Positions 1 to 7,595 of a DNA stretch of 20,295 nt are shown piece after piece. The DNA comes from Streptosporangiaceae bacterium. GTDB taxonomy: Bacteria; Actinomycetota; Actinomycetes; Streptosporangiales; Streptosporangiaceae. The stretch is taken from contig JASHOI010000164.1 of the NCBI GenBank assembly GCA_030041195.1, positions 1-20,295 of the forward strand, in the 5' to 3' direction. Position numbers and translations under genes: made by a program. The notes beneath the pieces were generated by a model. That model was not told where the DNA came from, searched no databases, and saw only the letters and a program-made list of their open reading frames with translations. The first letter of the stretch is position 1, and each line of letters opens with the position of its first letter.

Positions 1-2
1 AC

Positions 3-107
3 CGCGCCGCCGGGCTGCACACCAACGTGGCCGACGCGGCGCCGGCGGGCAGCCCCCAGGCGCGGGCCTGTGGACGGCGCACGCCGGGACCGCTCGCCTG
101 TGGATAA
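3..107 (+). CDS. C-terminal fragment of an unidentified protein (partial at left edge)
   Basis: An open frame enters from the left edge and stops at TAA 105-107, giving about 34 residues. I do not recognise the protein. Of the three forward frames this is the one whose first 22 codons all end in G or C, as in the real genes nearby; the other two frames show mixed third positions. The last few codons (with TGT and GGA) are less biased and run into the stem of the hairpin at 92-116. It would converge on the protease gene that ends at 164. The evidence is codon usage only, on a short stretch, so the call is tentative. Confidence 0.4.
   Translation, partial: RAAGLHTNVADAAPAGSPQARACGRRTPGPLACG
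69..107 (-). promoter_or_regulatory. Two DnaA-box-like 9-mers 30 bp apart
   Basis: Read on the reverse strand, 107-99 is TTATCCACA, a perfect match to the DnaA box consensus, and 77-69 is CCGTCCACA, which differs from the actinomycete form TTGTCCACA at the first two positions. They have the same orientation and start exactly 30 bp apart, about three helical turns. Two boxes alone do not make an origin. They could be a DnaA titration or regulatory site, or chance. Confidence 0.35.
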
Positions 108-116
108 CCGGCGAGC
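92..116. terminator. Stem-loop between convergent genes, DnaA box in loop
   Basis: GCTCGCC (92-98) pairs perfectly with GGCGAGC (110-116). The 11-nt loop holds TGTGGATAA, the complement of the DnaA box TTATCCACA. The hairpin spans the stop of the left-edge ORF and lies before the stop of the convergent protease gene. It has no T-tract, so termination is inferred from position. Confidence 0.4.
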
Positions 117-163
117 ATCGGGAGCACCGTGTGCGATGATGCGCCGCCGCACCCGCCGGGAGC

Positions 164-1117
164 TCAGGCTGCGACGCGCTCCGACGGCTCGGCGATCACG
201 TCCACGAGCGCGCCGTTGCGCATGACCGTGATCGCCAGCGGCTGCCCGATCGCCGCGCCCAACATCAGCCGCTGCAGGTCCTGCGCCTTCTGCACCGGGC
301 GGCCGCCCGCGCTGATCAGCAGGTCCCCGGCCCGCAGCCCGGCCCGGTCGGCGGGGCCGCCCGGAACCACTTCGGCTACCCGAAGCCCGCTCTTCCGCGC
401 GAGCCGCTCCTGCAGCGCCGCGGGCAACGGTGCGGGCACGCTCACCACGCCGAGGTAGGCCCGGCGGACGCGGCCGTCCTTCATCAGCGCGGAAATGATC
501 TGTCGCGTGGTGGCGTTCACCGGCACGGCCAGGCCGACCCCAACGCCCGCGACCGCCGTGTTGATGCCCACCACGCGCGAGTTCGCGTCGGCCAGGGCGC
601 CGCCCGAGTTGCCGGGGTTGAGCGCGGCGTCGGTCTGGATCACATCCTCGACCAGCCCCGTATCGCGGCCGCGGGTCGGCAGCGACCGGCCGACCGCGCT
701 CACCACGCCGGCGGTCACCGAGCCCGCCAGGCCGAGCGGGCTCCCCACCGCCACCACAAGCTGGCCGACGACCAGGTTGTCCGCCTCGCCGAGTTCGGCG
801 GGCGGCGGCGTCGACCCGCCCGCACGCACCACCGCGAGGTCGGACAGCGGATCGGAGCCAACCACGGAGAACGCGGCGCTCGTGCCGTCGGCGAACAGCG
901 CGGTCCCGCCCTGGCTCCGCCCCACGACATGCGCGTTGGTCAGCAGGAACCCATCTCCGGTGAAGACGACGGCCGACCCCAGGCTCTCCCCGCCGCGGCT
1001 GTCCCTGCCCCGCCCGCCGCTCCCCAGCGGAACTCGCAGGCTCGCGACCTTCGGTGTGAGCTCGGCTGCCACGCCGGAAACGACACGGGAGTACGCGTCA
1101 AGCTCATCAGGTTCCAT
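164..1117 (-). CDS. HtrA-like S1C serine protease with PDZ domain, no export signal
   Basis: A 317-residue trypsin-like protease of the HtrA/DegP class. The catalytic triad is visible as His63 (TNAHVV), Asp93 (SDLAVV) and Ser171 (GNSGG), followed by a PDZ domain at about 215-305 with GLRAGDLLISAGG. HtrA proteins degrade or refold damaged proteins, and the PDZ domain recognises exposed C-termini. Most actinobacterial HtrAs are membrane-anchored or secreted. This one starts with an acidic, non-hydrophobic stretch (MEPDELDAYS) and has no signal peptide or transmembrane helix, so it is predicted cytoplasmic. ATG 1117 follows GGGAGG with a 5-nt spacer, which supports the start. It is divergent from the peptidase E gene across a 190-bp gap with an AT-rich island. 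The family call is firm; substrate and location are inferred. Confidence 0.9.
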   Translation of the reverse strand: MEPDELDAYSRVVSGVAAELTPKVASLRVPLGSGGRGRDSRGGESLGSAVVFTGDGFLLTNAHVVGRSQGGTALFADGTSAAFSVVGSDPLSDLAVVRAGGSTPPPAELGEADNLVVGQLVVAVGSPLGLAGSVTAGVVSAVGRSLPTRGRDTGLVEDVIQTDAALNPGNSGGALADANSRVVGINTAVAGVGVGLAVPVNATTRQIISALMKDGRVRRAYLGVVSVPAPLPAALQERLARKSGLRVAEVVPGGPADRAGLRAGDLLISAGGRPVQKAQDLQRLMLGAAIGQPLAITVMRNGALVDVIAEPSERVAA

Positions 1118-1170
1118 CTCATCCTCCCGTTCCAGATAATTACAACATTACACATGCACGGCAAACTCTC
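1118..1170 (-). promoter_or_regulatory. AT-rich candidate promoter of the HtrA-like gene
   Basis: In an otherwise GC-rich gap, 1135-1153 is strikingly AT-rich. On the reverse strand TTGCCG is followed after 17 nt by AATTAT, a weak -35/-10 pair placed just before the GGGAGG ribosome site. The + strand reads ATTACA at 1139-1144 and again at 1147-1152, an 8-bp-period direct repeat that could be a regulator site. The hexamers match the consensus only partly. Confidence 0.35.
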
Positions 1171-1295
1171 GGCTTCCGGAACGCGCCCCGGCACACGGGC
1201 CGTTACGCGACGCCGCGTGGCCGGCCTCGCTCCCCGCCTGGCGTGGCGTGTTTGGGTGGCCGGCCGGGCCCCCGGCCCCGGCGCGGCGTTTTGGG

Positions 1296-1308
1296 TACAT
1301 TCGTGGGA
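1296..1308 (+). promoter_or_regulatory. Candidate -10 box for a leaderless peptidase E mRNA
   Basis: TACATT at 1296-1301 fits the actinobacterial -10 pattern TANNNT and ends 6 nt before ATG 1308, so the transcript would start at or next to the start codon. There is no Shine-Dalgarno sequence before that ATG (CGTGGG only). No good -35 hexamer is visible. Confidence 0.4.
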
Positions 1309-2063
1309 TGCCAGCCTCAGAGCCCACGATCCTGGCGACCTCGGGCGGCTTCCGCCGCGGGTCGCGCACCGCGTTCGAGTTCGCCCCGCTGATCCACTTC
1401 GCGGTCGAGCTGTCCGGCGTCACCGGCCGTGCGCCGCGGATCTGCCACGTCGGCACGGCGGGCGGGGACCAGAAGTGGTTCAACGCCCTGTTCACCGAGG
1501 CGGCCGAGGCCGCCGGGATGACCGCAACCAACCTGAACCTGTTCCCGATGCCGAGCACCGCGGATCCAACCGCGCTGCTGCTCGACCAGGACGTGGTCTG
1601 GGTCGGCGGCGGCAGCGTGGCTAACCTGCTCGCGGTGTGGCGGCTGCACGGCCTGGACCAGGTGTTCCGCGAGGTCTGGCAGGCGGGCGTGGTGCTGGCC
1701 GGGGTGTCGGCAGGCTCGGTGTGCTGGCACGTCGGCGGCACCACCGACTCGTTCGGGCCCGACCTGCGGCCGGTGTTCAACGGCCTGGCCTTGGTTCCCT
1801 ACGCGGCGGGCGTGCATTACGACTCCGAGGCGCAGCGCCGCCCGCTGTTCCAGCGGCTGATCGCGTCGGGAGAGCTGCCGGCCGGTTACGCGACCGACGA
1901 TGGTGTCGGCATCCTCTACCGCGGGACCGAGTTCGCCGAGGCCGTGTCCGAGGTGCGCGGCAAGGGCGCGTACCACGTGACCGGGCACGGGGGCGGGGCA
2001 GGGCGGGGCGGGACAGCCAAGGAGGAGCGGATCGAGCCGCGGGTGCTGCCCGGCGCCGCCTGA
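1308..2063 (+). CDS. Peptidase E-like (family S51) hydrolase
   Basis: A 251-residue protein of the S51 dipeptidase E / class I glutamine amidotransferase-like fold. N-terminal ATSGG and the nucleophile elbow GVSAGSVCW (Ser in GxSAG) are the family signatures; VVWVGGGSVANLLAVW is the usual glycine-rich segment before it. Characterised peptidase E enzymes are cytoplasmic and cleave Asp-X dipeptides; cyanophycinases share the family, so the substrate is not certain. The open frame extends upstream to 1248, but that part has no family similarity; ATG 1308 begins MPASEPT just before the conserved strand and sits next to a -10 box. The last 20 or so residues are Gly-rich and loosely conserved. Its stop lies in the stem of a hairpin shared with the convergent GTPase gene. 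Confidence 0.85.
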   Translation: MPASEPTILATSGGFRRGSRTAFEFAPLIHFAVELSGVTGRAPRICHVGTAGGDQKWFNALFTEAAEAAGMTATNLNLFPMPSTADPTALLLDQDVVWVGGGSVANLLAVWRLHGLDQVFREVWQAGVVLAGVSAGSVCWHVGGTTDSFGPDLRPVFNGLALVPYAAGVHYDSEAQRRPLFQRLIASGELPAGYATDDGVGILYRGTEFAEAVSEVRGKGAYHVTGHGGGAGRGGTAKEERIEPRVLPGAA

Positions 2064-2085
2064 CCGCCCGCGCCGGCGGTCAGGC
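2058..2085. terminator. Bidirectional hairpin holding both convergent stop codons
   Basis: GCCTGACCGCC (2058-2068) pairs perfectly with GGCGGTCAGGC (2075-2085) across a 6-nt loop. The TGA at 2061-2063 ends the peptidase E gene and the TGA read from 2082 to 2080 ends the GTPase gene, so both stops lie in the 11-bp stem. No T-tract follows on either side. Confidence 0.7.
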
Positions 2086-4017
2086 TCCGGCCGCGATCCG
2101 CAGTTCGCTGCGGAAGCGCTGGAACTCGGCGAGTTCCCGCTCGGCCGGCGCCAGCACCATCTCCTGCGCGACGGCCCGTATCCTGGCGCGCATCGTCTCA
2201 AGCAGCAGCGCGCGCTCGCGCACGGCCGCCGCGCGCACCAGGTTCATGCACCCGACAGCGGTCAGCCAGCCGAGCAGCAGGAACGCCGCGACCATGAGGA
2301 TGACCCACGGGAGCAACGACGCGTCGCCGAACAGCCGGGGCACGGTTCCGGCGGCATTGAAGACGCCGAAGATGATCAGTGCCACGATCCAGATCAGACC
2401 GACGATCACGCAGCCGAGCAGCAGGCCCTGCAGCGCGCCGACCAGCCGCCACCAGGGCGTGATCTTGTTTTCCTCGGGAATCGACTCGCCCACCGCGGTG
2501 CCGATCGCGCCCGGGATCTCCTCGGCCCGTGACCGCACCGCCGCCCGGGTCGTCTGCGACCATGGCTTCGGCAATGGCCCGCCGACCTCGTCGGCCAGCC
2601 TGGTGAGAGCGCTGTCGATGTCCGCCTGCTGCGCGCCCGAAGGGCCTGCGGCCATGCTCTTGAGCTCGGCCCACAGCCTGCCGAGGCGGATCCGGCGCAC
2701 CGGGTCGCGGCCGGTGAGCCGTTCCACCAGCCAGGCGATCGGCCAGCCGACGTAATCGACGGCGCGCAGCTCGCGCGCGCTCTGCAGGGCATCGGCCACG
2801 GCCGACATGCCGGCAGCGCCGGAGAACGCGTCAACAAGCTGTTCAGCGGCGCCCGCCGGCACCCGTACAGGGCCGTCGCCGGTCGTGGCCCCGTTCCCGG
2901 CGGCGGCCCGTTCATGGCCCTCGGCCTGTTCCCGTGCGTAGGGCGCGAACTCGGCCGCGATCCCGTCCAGGTCGGCCGAGATCCGCGCGCTGGTGGCCCG
3001 CCGGTCGGATACCGCCTGGACCAGCATCTTGCGCAGCTGGTCCATGCCCGCGCCGGTGACCGCGGACGTGACCAGGACGGTGGCGTTGTGCAGTCCCTCG
3101 GAGTCCAGCAGCCGGCGCAGGTCGCCGACGCAGTCCTCGGCCTCGTCCGGGCTCAGCAGGTCGGCCTGGTTCAGCACGACGGCGATCACCTCGGAGTGGC
3201 CGGCCAGCGGCATGAGGTAGCGGCGGTGCACGGCCGCGTCCGCGTACTTCTGCGGGTCCAGCACCCACACCATGAGGTCGGCCATGCCGATCAGCCTGTC
3301 GACCTGATGTGACGCGCCGCCCATCACCGAGTCATGGTCCGGGAGATCGAGCAGAACCAGCCCGTTCAGGGAGGATTCGCCGCCGTCGAGTTCGCTTCCC
3401 TGGGCGTACCGGAACCTGCGCGGAACGCCCAGCCAGTCGAGCAGCGGCCCGGAACCCGACCCGCCCCAGACGCACGCGTGCGGGTCCCTGGTTACCGGCC
3501 TGGTCACCCCCACCGTGGAGAAATCGGCGCCGGCCAGGTAGTTGAACAGCGAGGACTTGCCGCTGCCGGTGCCGCCGGCCAGCGCGGCGACCGTGTGCCC
3601 CGCCGACAGCCGCAGCCGCTCGCCGGCCCGCTCGACCAGGTCCTCGCCGTCCTGGATCAGGCCCTCGGGGAAACCACCATCGTCGGTGCGGCCCGCCGCG
3701 ATCTCGATCACCCTGGTCAGCGCCGTCAGCCGCTCGGACAGGCTCAGGACCGGGGAGACGAGCCGGGGCGATCCGCTCCCGGGAAGGCCCGGCCACGTTG
3801 TGGCCGCCGGATTCTCATCCCACGGCGGCCCGGCCGTCGCCAGCCGTGCCCTGGCCGTGGCGACCATCGCATCTCGCCCGCCGCCAACGGCCCTGGCCGG
3901 GTCGGCGCGTTCCCGCCTGGCCTGTGCCGCGGCAATCTGCTCCGGTTCCGGCTGCCCGTCACCCGGCCCGGCCTCAGGCTCGCCGAGGATTGGCCACGGC
4001 GGTCCGCCGGATGTCAT
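2080..4017 (-). CDS. YfjP-like dynamin-family GTPase with two C-terminal membrane segments
   Basis: A 645-residue GTPase. G1/P-loop GGTGSGKS is at 148-155, the G3 region DLPDHDS at 224-230, G4 NQAD at 283-286 and a G5-like TSAVTG near 317. Residues 1-90 are Pro/Ala-rich and probably disordered. Two hydrophobic helices at about 525-553 and 568-590 form a hairpin near the C-terminus, followed by a charged helical tail. This fits a membrane-bound dynamin-like protein working at the inner face of the membrane. The start ATG 4017 overlaps the stop of the upstream GTPase gene as ATGA, so the two are translationally coupled. Streptomyces DynA/DynB, adjacent dynamin-like proteins that stabilise FtsZ rings during sporulation septation, are a possible functional parallel; orthology is not tested. 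The gene ends in a bidirectional hairpin. Confidence 0.85.
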   Translation of the reverse strand: MTSGGPPWPILGEPEAGPGDGQPEPEQIAAAQARRERADPARAVGGGRDAMVATARARLATAGPPWDENPAATTWPGLPGSGSPRLVSPVLSLSERLTALTRVIEIAAGRTDDGGFPEGLIQDGEDLVERAGERLRLSAGHTVAALAGGTGSGKSSLFNYLAGADFSTVGVTRPVTRDPHACVWGGSGSGPLLDWLGVPRRFRYAQGSELDGGESSLNGLVLLDLPDHDSVMGGASHQVDRLIGMADLMVWVLDPQKYADAAVHRRYLMPLAGHSEVIAVVLNQADLLSPDEAEDCVGDLRRLLDSEGLHNATVLVTSAVTGAGMDQLRKMLVQAVSDRRATSARISADLDGIAAEFAPYAREQAEGHERAAAGNGATTGDGPVRVPAGAAEQLVDAFSGAAGMSAVADALQSARELRAVDYVGWPIAWLVERLTGRDPVRRIRLGRLWAELKSMAAGPSGAQQADIDSALTRLADEVGGPLPKPWSQTTRAAVRSRAEEIPGAIGTAVGESIPEENKITPWWRLVGALQGLLLGCVIVGLIWIVALIIFGVFNAAGTVPRLFGDASLLPWVILMVAAFLLLGWLTAVGCMNLVRAAAVRERALLLETMRARIRAVAQEMVLAPAERELAEFQRFRSELRIAAGA

Positions 4018-6113
4018 CGCGCCGCCTCAAGTGCCTCTTCGGCCTGGCGGAGTGCGGTGGCGGCGCTGTCGTTGGGCGCACCAGCGGCGTTGATGATCGC
4101 GGCGAAACGCTGCAGCTCCTCGTCGAAGAGCAGGCTGATCCTGTCGTGCAGGTCCATCCGTGCCCTCGCTCCCAGGTCGCGCAGCTGGCCCGCGCCGAAC
4201 AGGGAAGTGAGCAGGCGCTGCGGGACGGCGCTGGTGCCCTCGGCGACCGCCACACCGCCGGCGCCGTACCCGAGCATCCCGATCGTCAGCACGAGCGCGA
4301 GCGACTCCTCATCGAACGAGACGACGCGTGCGACCGACCGCTTCGTCACGTTCTCGGCCTTAACCAACTGCATCACGTGATCTTGCCACGCGCTGACCGC
4401 TCGCGCAGCCCTGGTGGCCAGGTCAGCTGACGATCGCGTCAGCGCGGTGCCCGCCGGGCCGGGTATCTCCGGTCCGGCGCCCGCCCGTCCCGAGGGGATG
4501 AAGTCCAGTTCGGCCAGCATGTCGAAGCTGACGCCGCCGACCTTGCCCGGCGCGTTCCCGCTGTCCGACTCACTGACCAGGGCCGCGCCGGCCTGGTGCC
4601 GCTGCCATTTGGTGACCGTTTCCTCGGCGGCGCGGTCGGCGAGCGACCCGACCAGTGTCTGAAGACCGCCGCGCAGCGCGGTCTTCAGCGCCTTGGCGCG
4701 GGCCGGCATCTGCCGCTTGCGCGGGCGGCTGGCGGGCTTGCCGCTGCGGCGCACCTGCAGCATGCGCAGCAGGTCCCCGGTTCCGGTGAAGTCCTGCCAG
4801 CGGGCCAGGATCTCGCCGCGCAGCAGCGACCCGTTCCTGGTGGCCTCGTCGAGTTCGGCCAGCGCGGCCTCGTACGAGCCGGCCGCCTCGGCCCTGAGCT
4901 CGGCCTGCAGGCTCACCTGGGTCTGCACCTGCTCGGCCAGCGCCGGAACCCTGGTGCGGAACGTGTCGAGCACGCCCGACATGGTCTGGGTCAGCACCGC
5001 GACCCGGCGCTCCTGCTGCACCGCGGTCTCATCGAGCCACTGCCGGACCGGGCCGTAGACCTCGGGCGGCAGCATCCCGTCGGTGAGAACGGTCTCAGCG
5101 ATCATGAAACGCGGGGCGCCCGCCAGCCCGTTGGCCGCGAGCATCGCGTCGAAGTGGGAGCTGAGCTGCCGGGCGGCCGCCGGCGCCACCCGGGACAGCA
5201 CGATGGCCAGCGACGCGTCCCGTTCCCTGGCCTGCTGCAGCAGTTCCCAGACGGCCGCGTCGGCGTAGCGGGTCGCGCTGGTCATGAACAGCCACAGGTC
5301 CGACGCATCCAGGAACTGGTGCGCGAACTCGCGGTGTGCCTGCACGACGGAGTCGATGTCGGGCGTGTCCAGCAGGGCCACCCCCGGCGGCATGCCCTCG
5401 TTCTCGGCCAGCACGAGGAGCCCGTCCCGGCCCGGCATGGCCAGGCCCTGCTGCCGCACCCGCGGCAGGGTCGGCAGGAAGACGTTCTCCGCGAACCACC
5501 TGGCATCGCCGGGATTGCAGGCGAGCACCGGGCTGTTGGTCGTGGGCCGGCGCGTGCCGGTGTTGCTGACCTGGGCGCCGACCAGGCTGTTCATGAGCGT
5601 CGACTTGCCCGCGCCGGTGGAGCCGACCAGCGCCACCAGGATCGGCGCACCGGACTGGCGCAGCCGCGGCAGCAGGTAGTCATCAATCTGGCTGAGCAGC
5701 TTCCGCCGCTCGGCGCGCACCTCGTCGATTCCGGGAGCCTCCAGGTGCAGCGGCACCTCGACGATCAGGTGCCTGAGCGCGAGCAGGGCCGACTCGAGCT
5801 TGCGCCCATCCACCCGCACATGCGGCTCTACCTCCTCATACTCCCGGGCGGCGGCTGCGGTCCCGGAAGCGTCGCCCGTGGCCCCGGAGGCGGTGGGAGC
5901 GTCGCCCGCGGCCCCAGAGGCGGTGGGAGCGTTGCCTGAGGCCCCGGGAGAGGCGGTGCCGGGCGAGGCGCCCGCGGCACCCGGCGGGCCCTCAGCGGGG
6001 CCTCCGGCTTCCGGCGGGCGCTCGGCGGCGCCCTCTATGGATGGGTTTGTTATTGAACGCGGCATGCGACCGGGCGGCACCGACGAGGCGGTCACGCCCG
6101 GCCCCTCAGTCAT
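4014..6113 (-). CDS. Dynamin-like large GTPase
   Basis: A 699-residue GTPase with P-loop GSTGAGKS at about 164-171 and G3 DTPDID at 249-254. The expected G4 (N/T)KxD is replaced by LSRVA near 306-310, so nucleotide specificity may differ. Long helical segments follow, with one hydrophobic stretch (LALVLTIGMLGYGAGGVAVA) near residue 600 that may touch the membrane. Residues about 30-85 are a low-complexity Ala/Gly/Pro/Ser linker encoded partly by a 30-bp tandem repeat. ATG 6113 is preferred: it has GGAG 8 nt upstream and overlaps the cysG/cobA stop by 8 bp. An in-frame GTG at 6173 adds 20 residues but has no ribosome site; ATG 6065 is also possible. The 3' end overlaps the next GTPase by 4 bp, so the two proteins are probably made together and may act as a pair. 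Confidence 0.82.
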   Translation of the reverse strand: MTEGPGVTASSVPPGRMPRSITNPSIEGAAERPPEAGGPAEGPPGAAGASPGTASPGASGNAPTASGAAGDAPTASGATGDASGTAAAAREYEEVEPHVRVDGRKLESALLALRHLIVEVPLHLEAPGIDEVRAERRKLLSQIDDYLLPRLRQSGAPILVALVGSTGAGKSTLMNSLVGAQVSNTGTRRPTTNSPVLACNPGDARWFAENVFLPTLPRVRQQGLAMPGRDGLLVLAENEGMPPGVALLDTPDIDSVVQAHREFAHQFLDASDLWLFMTSATRYADAAVWELLQQARERDASLAIVLSRVAPAAARQLSSHFDAMLAANGLAGAPRFMIAETVLTDGMLPPEVYGPVRQWLDETAVQQERRVAVLTQTMSGVLDTFRTRVPALAEQVQTQVSLQAELRAEAAGSYEAALAELDEATRNGSLLRGEILARWQDFTGTGDLLRMLQVRRSGKPASRPRKRQMPARAKALKTALRGGLQTLVGSLADRAAEETVTKWQRHQAGAALVSESDSGNAPGKVGGVSFDMLAELDFIPSGRAGAGPEIPGPAGTALTRSSADLATRAARAVSAWQDHVMQLVKAENVTKRSVARVVSFDEESLALVLTIGMLGYGAGGVAVAEGTSAVPQRLLTSLFGAGQLRDLGARARMDLHDRISLLFDEELQRFAAIINAAGAPNDSAATALRQAEEALEAAR
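5869..5958. repeat. 30-bp in-frame tandem repeat, about 2.5-3 copies
   Basis: Units at 5869-5898 and 5899-5928 differ at only two positions; 5929-5958 is a degenerate third copy. On the reverse strand it encodes a 10-residue Ala/Thr/Ser/Gly unit (DAPTASGAAG and variants) in the linker before the GTPase domain. Because the unit is a multiple of three, copy number changes alter linker length without shifting the frame. Confidence 0.8.
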
Positions 6114-7503
6114 GCCGCACGGCTCCGGACGTGGGCGGACCGCCGTCGGAGCCTCCCTCCCCACTCGGTCCACTGCCCCGCGCGGCGGGGATCACCTGCT
6201 CTCCGCTCTGCTGACCGCCGCGGGGCACGAAGGTCCCCCACGGCTGCGTCCCTGCCAGGCCACCGCAAAGTTCAGAAATCTGCTCGGAGATGGTCACGAC
6301 CTCTCCCACCACCACGACGGCCGGGGGCCGCAGGTCGACCCTGGCGCAATCGCGTGCAACAGTATCCAGTCTTGCGTTAATTGTGCGCTGCGAGGGCAGG
6401 GTACCGTTCGCGATAACCGAAACGGGAGTCCGGGGATGACGCCCATGTCTGATCAGCGTGTCGGCCACGGCCTGCAGGTGCTCGGTGGCCATCAGCAGCA
6501 CCAGGGTGGCCGGCGACGCGGCAAGCGCCCGCCAGTCCACGGCCGAGCGCTCGTCACCAGGTGCGAGATGCGCCGAGACCACGTGAAACTCCTGCGCGAC
6601 CCCGCGATGGGTGAGCGGCACGCCTGCCGAGGCGGGCACGGCCCCGACACTTGATACGCCGGGGACGACCGTGACGGCGATCCCGGCCCGCAGGCAGGCC
6701 AGGAGCTCCTCGCTGCCTCGGCCGAAGATGAACGGGTCGCCGCCCTTGAGCCTGACCACAAACCGTCCCGCCCGGGCGTGCTCGACGAGCAGCGCGTTGA
6801 TGCGTTCCTGCGCCACGGCCGCGCCACGGGGAACCTTCGCCGCGTCCACGATCTCGACGTCGGGCGCGAGCTCGGCGAGCAGGGACCGCGGGGCCAGCCG
6901 GTCAGTGATGACGACGTCCGCCTCGCCGAGCAACTGCCGGCCGCGAACGGTGATCAGCCCGGGATCGCCGGGCCCGCCGCCGACGAGCGCCACGCCGCCG
7001 CGGCGCGACCCACCGTGCGGCGTCTCGCCGCGGGACGTGAACGCGCCCGAGGCCAGCCCTCCGACGATCGCGTCCCTGACCCGCGCACTGTGCCGCGGGT
7101 CGCCGCTCAGCACACCGACCCGCACGTCCCCGGCCGTCCCTGAAGCCGGGGTCCAGGCCCGTGAGGCGGCCGCGTCGTCGGCCCTGACGCACCAGATCCC
7201 GGCGGCATCCGCCTCGCCGGCGACCGCGGAGTTCACGTCCGGGTCGCTCGCGCAGGCACCGACCAGCCAGGCGCCCGCGCAATCGCCGGCGGTATAGCCG
7301 CGCTCGATCCAGCGGATCCGTCCGGCCGCGGCGAACTCGGCCAGCTGCGAGCTCAGCTCGGGCGAGATCACGACCACGTCGGCGCCGGAGTCCAGCAGTG
7401 CCGGGATCCTCCGGGCGGCGACGGTGCCACCGCCGATGATCGTCACCCGGCGGCCTGCCAGCCGCAGCGCCAGCAGGTACGGCGCGTTATCGGTGCCGAC
7501 CAT
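6106..7503 (-). CDS. cobA: Siroheme/corrin bifunctional enzyme: precorrin-2 dehydrogenase-like domain + uroporphyrinogen-III C-methyltransferase
   Basis: A 465-residue fusion. Residues 1-150 resemble the CysG N-terminal NAD-binding domain (GGGTVAARR at 24-32, SDPDVN near 86-91). Residues 171-405 are a SUMT methyltransferase: VALVGGGPGDPGLIT at 171-185, GDPFIFGRG at 255-263, PGVSSVGAVPASAGVPLTHRG at about 281-301. SUMT uses SAM to turn uroporphyrinogen III into precorrin-2; the N-terminal domain oxidises it toward sirohydrochlorin. The E. coli-type product is named CysG; corrin-linked forms are called CobA. Residues after 412 are a Gly/Pro-rich tail that overlaps the next gene by 8 bp. ATG 7503 follows GAAGGAG and AGGGA. 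It lies 87 bp downstream of the bluB-cobT gene, in line with a corrin operon. The methyltransferase call is firm; whether the N-terminal domain also chelates iron or cobalt is unknown. Confidence 0.92.
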   Translation of the reverse strand: MVGTDNAPYLLALRLAGRRVTIIGGGTVAARRIPALLDSGADVVVISPELSSQLAEFAAAGRIRWIERGYTAGDCAGAWLVGACASDPDVNSAVAGEADAAGIWCVRADDAAASRAWTPASGTAGDVRVGVLSGDPRHSARVRDAIVGGLASGAFTSRGETPHGGSRRGGVALVGGGPGDPGLITVRGRQLLGEADVVITDRLAPRSLLAELAPDVEIVDAAKVPRGAAVAQERINALLVEHARAGRFVVRLKGGDPFIFGRGSEELLACLRAGIAVTVVPGVSSVGAVPASAGVPLTHRGVAQEFHVVSAHLAPGDERSAVDWRALAASPATLVLLMATEHLQAVADTLIRHGRHPRTPVSVIANGTLPSQRTINARLDTVARDCARVDLRPPAVVVVGEVVTISEQISELCGGLAGTQPWGTFVPRGGQQSGEQVIPAARGSGPSGEGGSDGGPPTSGAVRHD

Positions 7504-7533
7504 GAACGTCCCTGCTCCTTCAAGATCATGCCA

Positions 7534-7568
7534 GGCGTGGCGACCCCGCCCCCGGGCCCGGCCACGCC
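7534..7568 (-). other. Stem-loop in the cobT-cobA gap
   Basis: GGCGTGGC (7534-7541) pairs perfectly with GCCACGCC (7561-7568), with a 19-nt GC-rich loop. It lies between the stop of bluB-cobT and the start of cobA in the same transcription direction. It could attenuate or process the message; it has no T-tract. Confidence 0.4.
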
Positions 7569-7580
7569 GAACTCCGTACC

Positions 7581-7595
7581 GGCTGACGGTCAGCC
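7581..7595 (-). other. Small hairpin spanning the cobT stop codon
   Basis: GGCTGA (7581-7586) pairs with TCAGCC (7590-7595) over a 3-nt loop, and the stop of the bluB-cobT gene is in the stem. This repeats the arrangement at 2058-2085, where stops are also in a TGACC-type stem. A role in mRNA 3' end formation or ribosome release is speculative. Confidence 0.4.

Noticed and set aside
4596..5939. 447-residue + strand open frame, and similar long frames opposite the GTPase, cob and glyA genes
   Set aside because: These are antisense shadows that GC-rich coding DNA produces; they lack family motifs and ribosome sites, and the opposite strand holds recognised genes.
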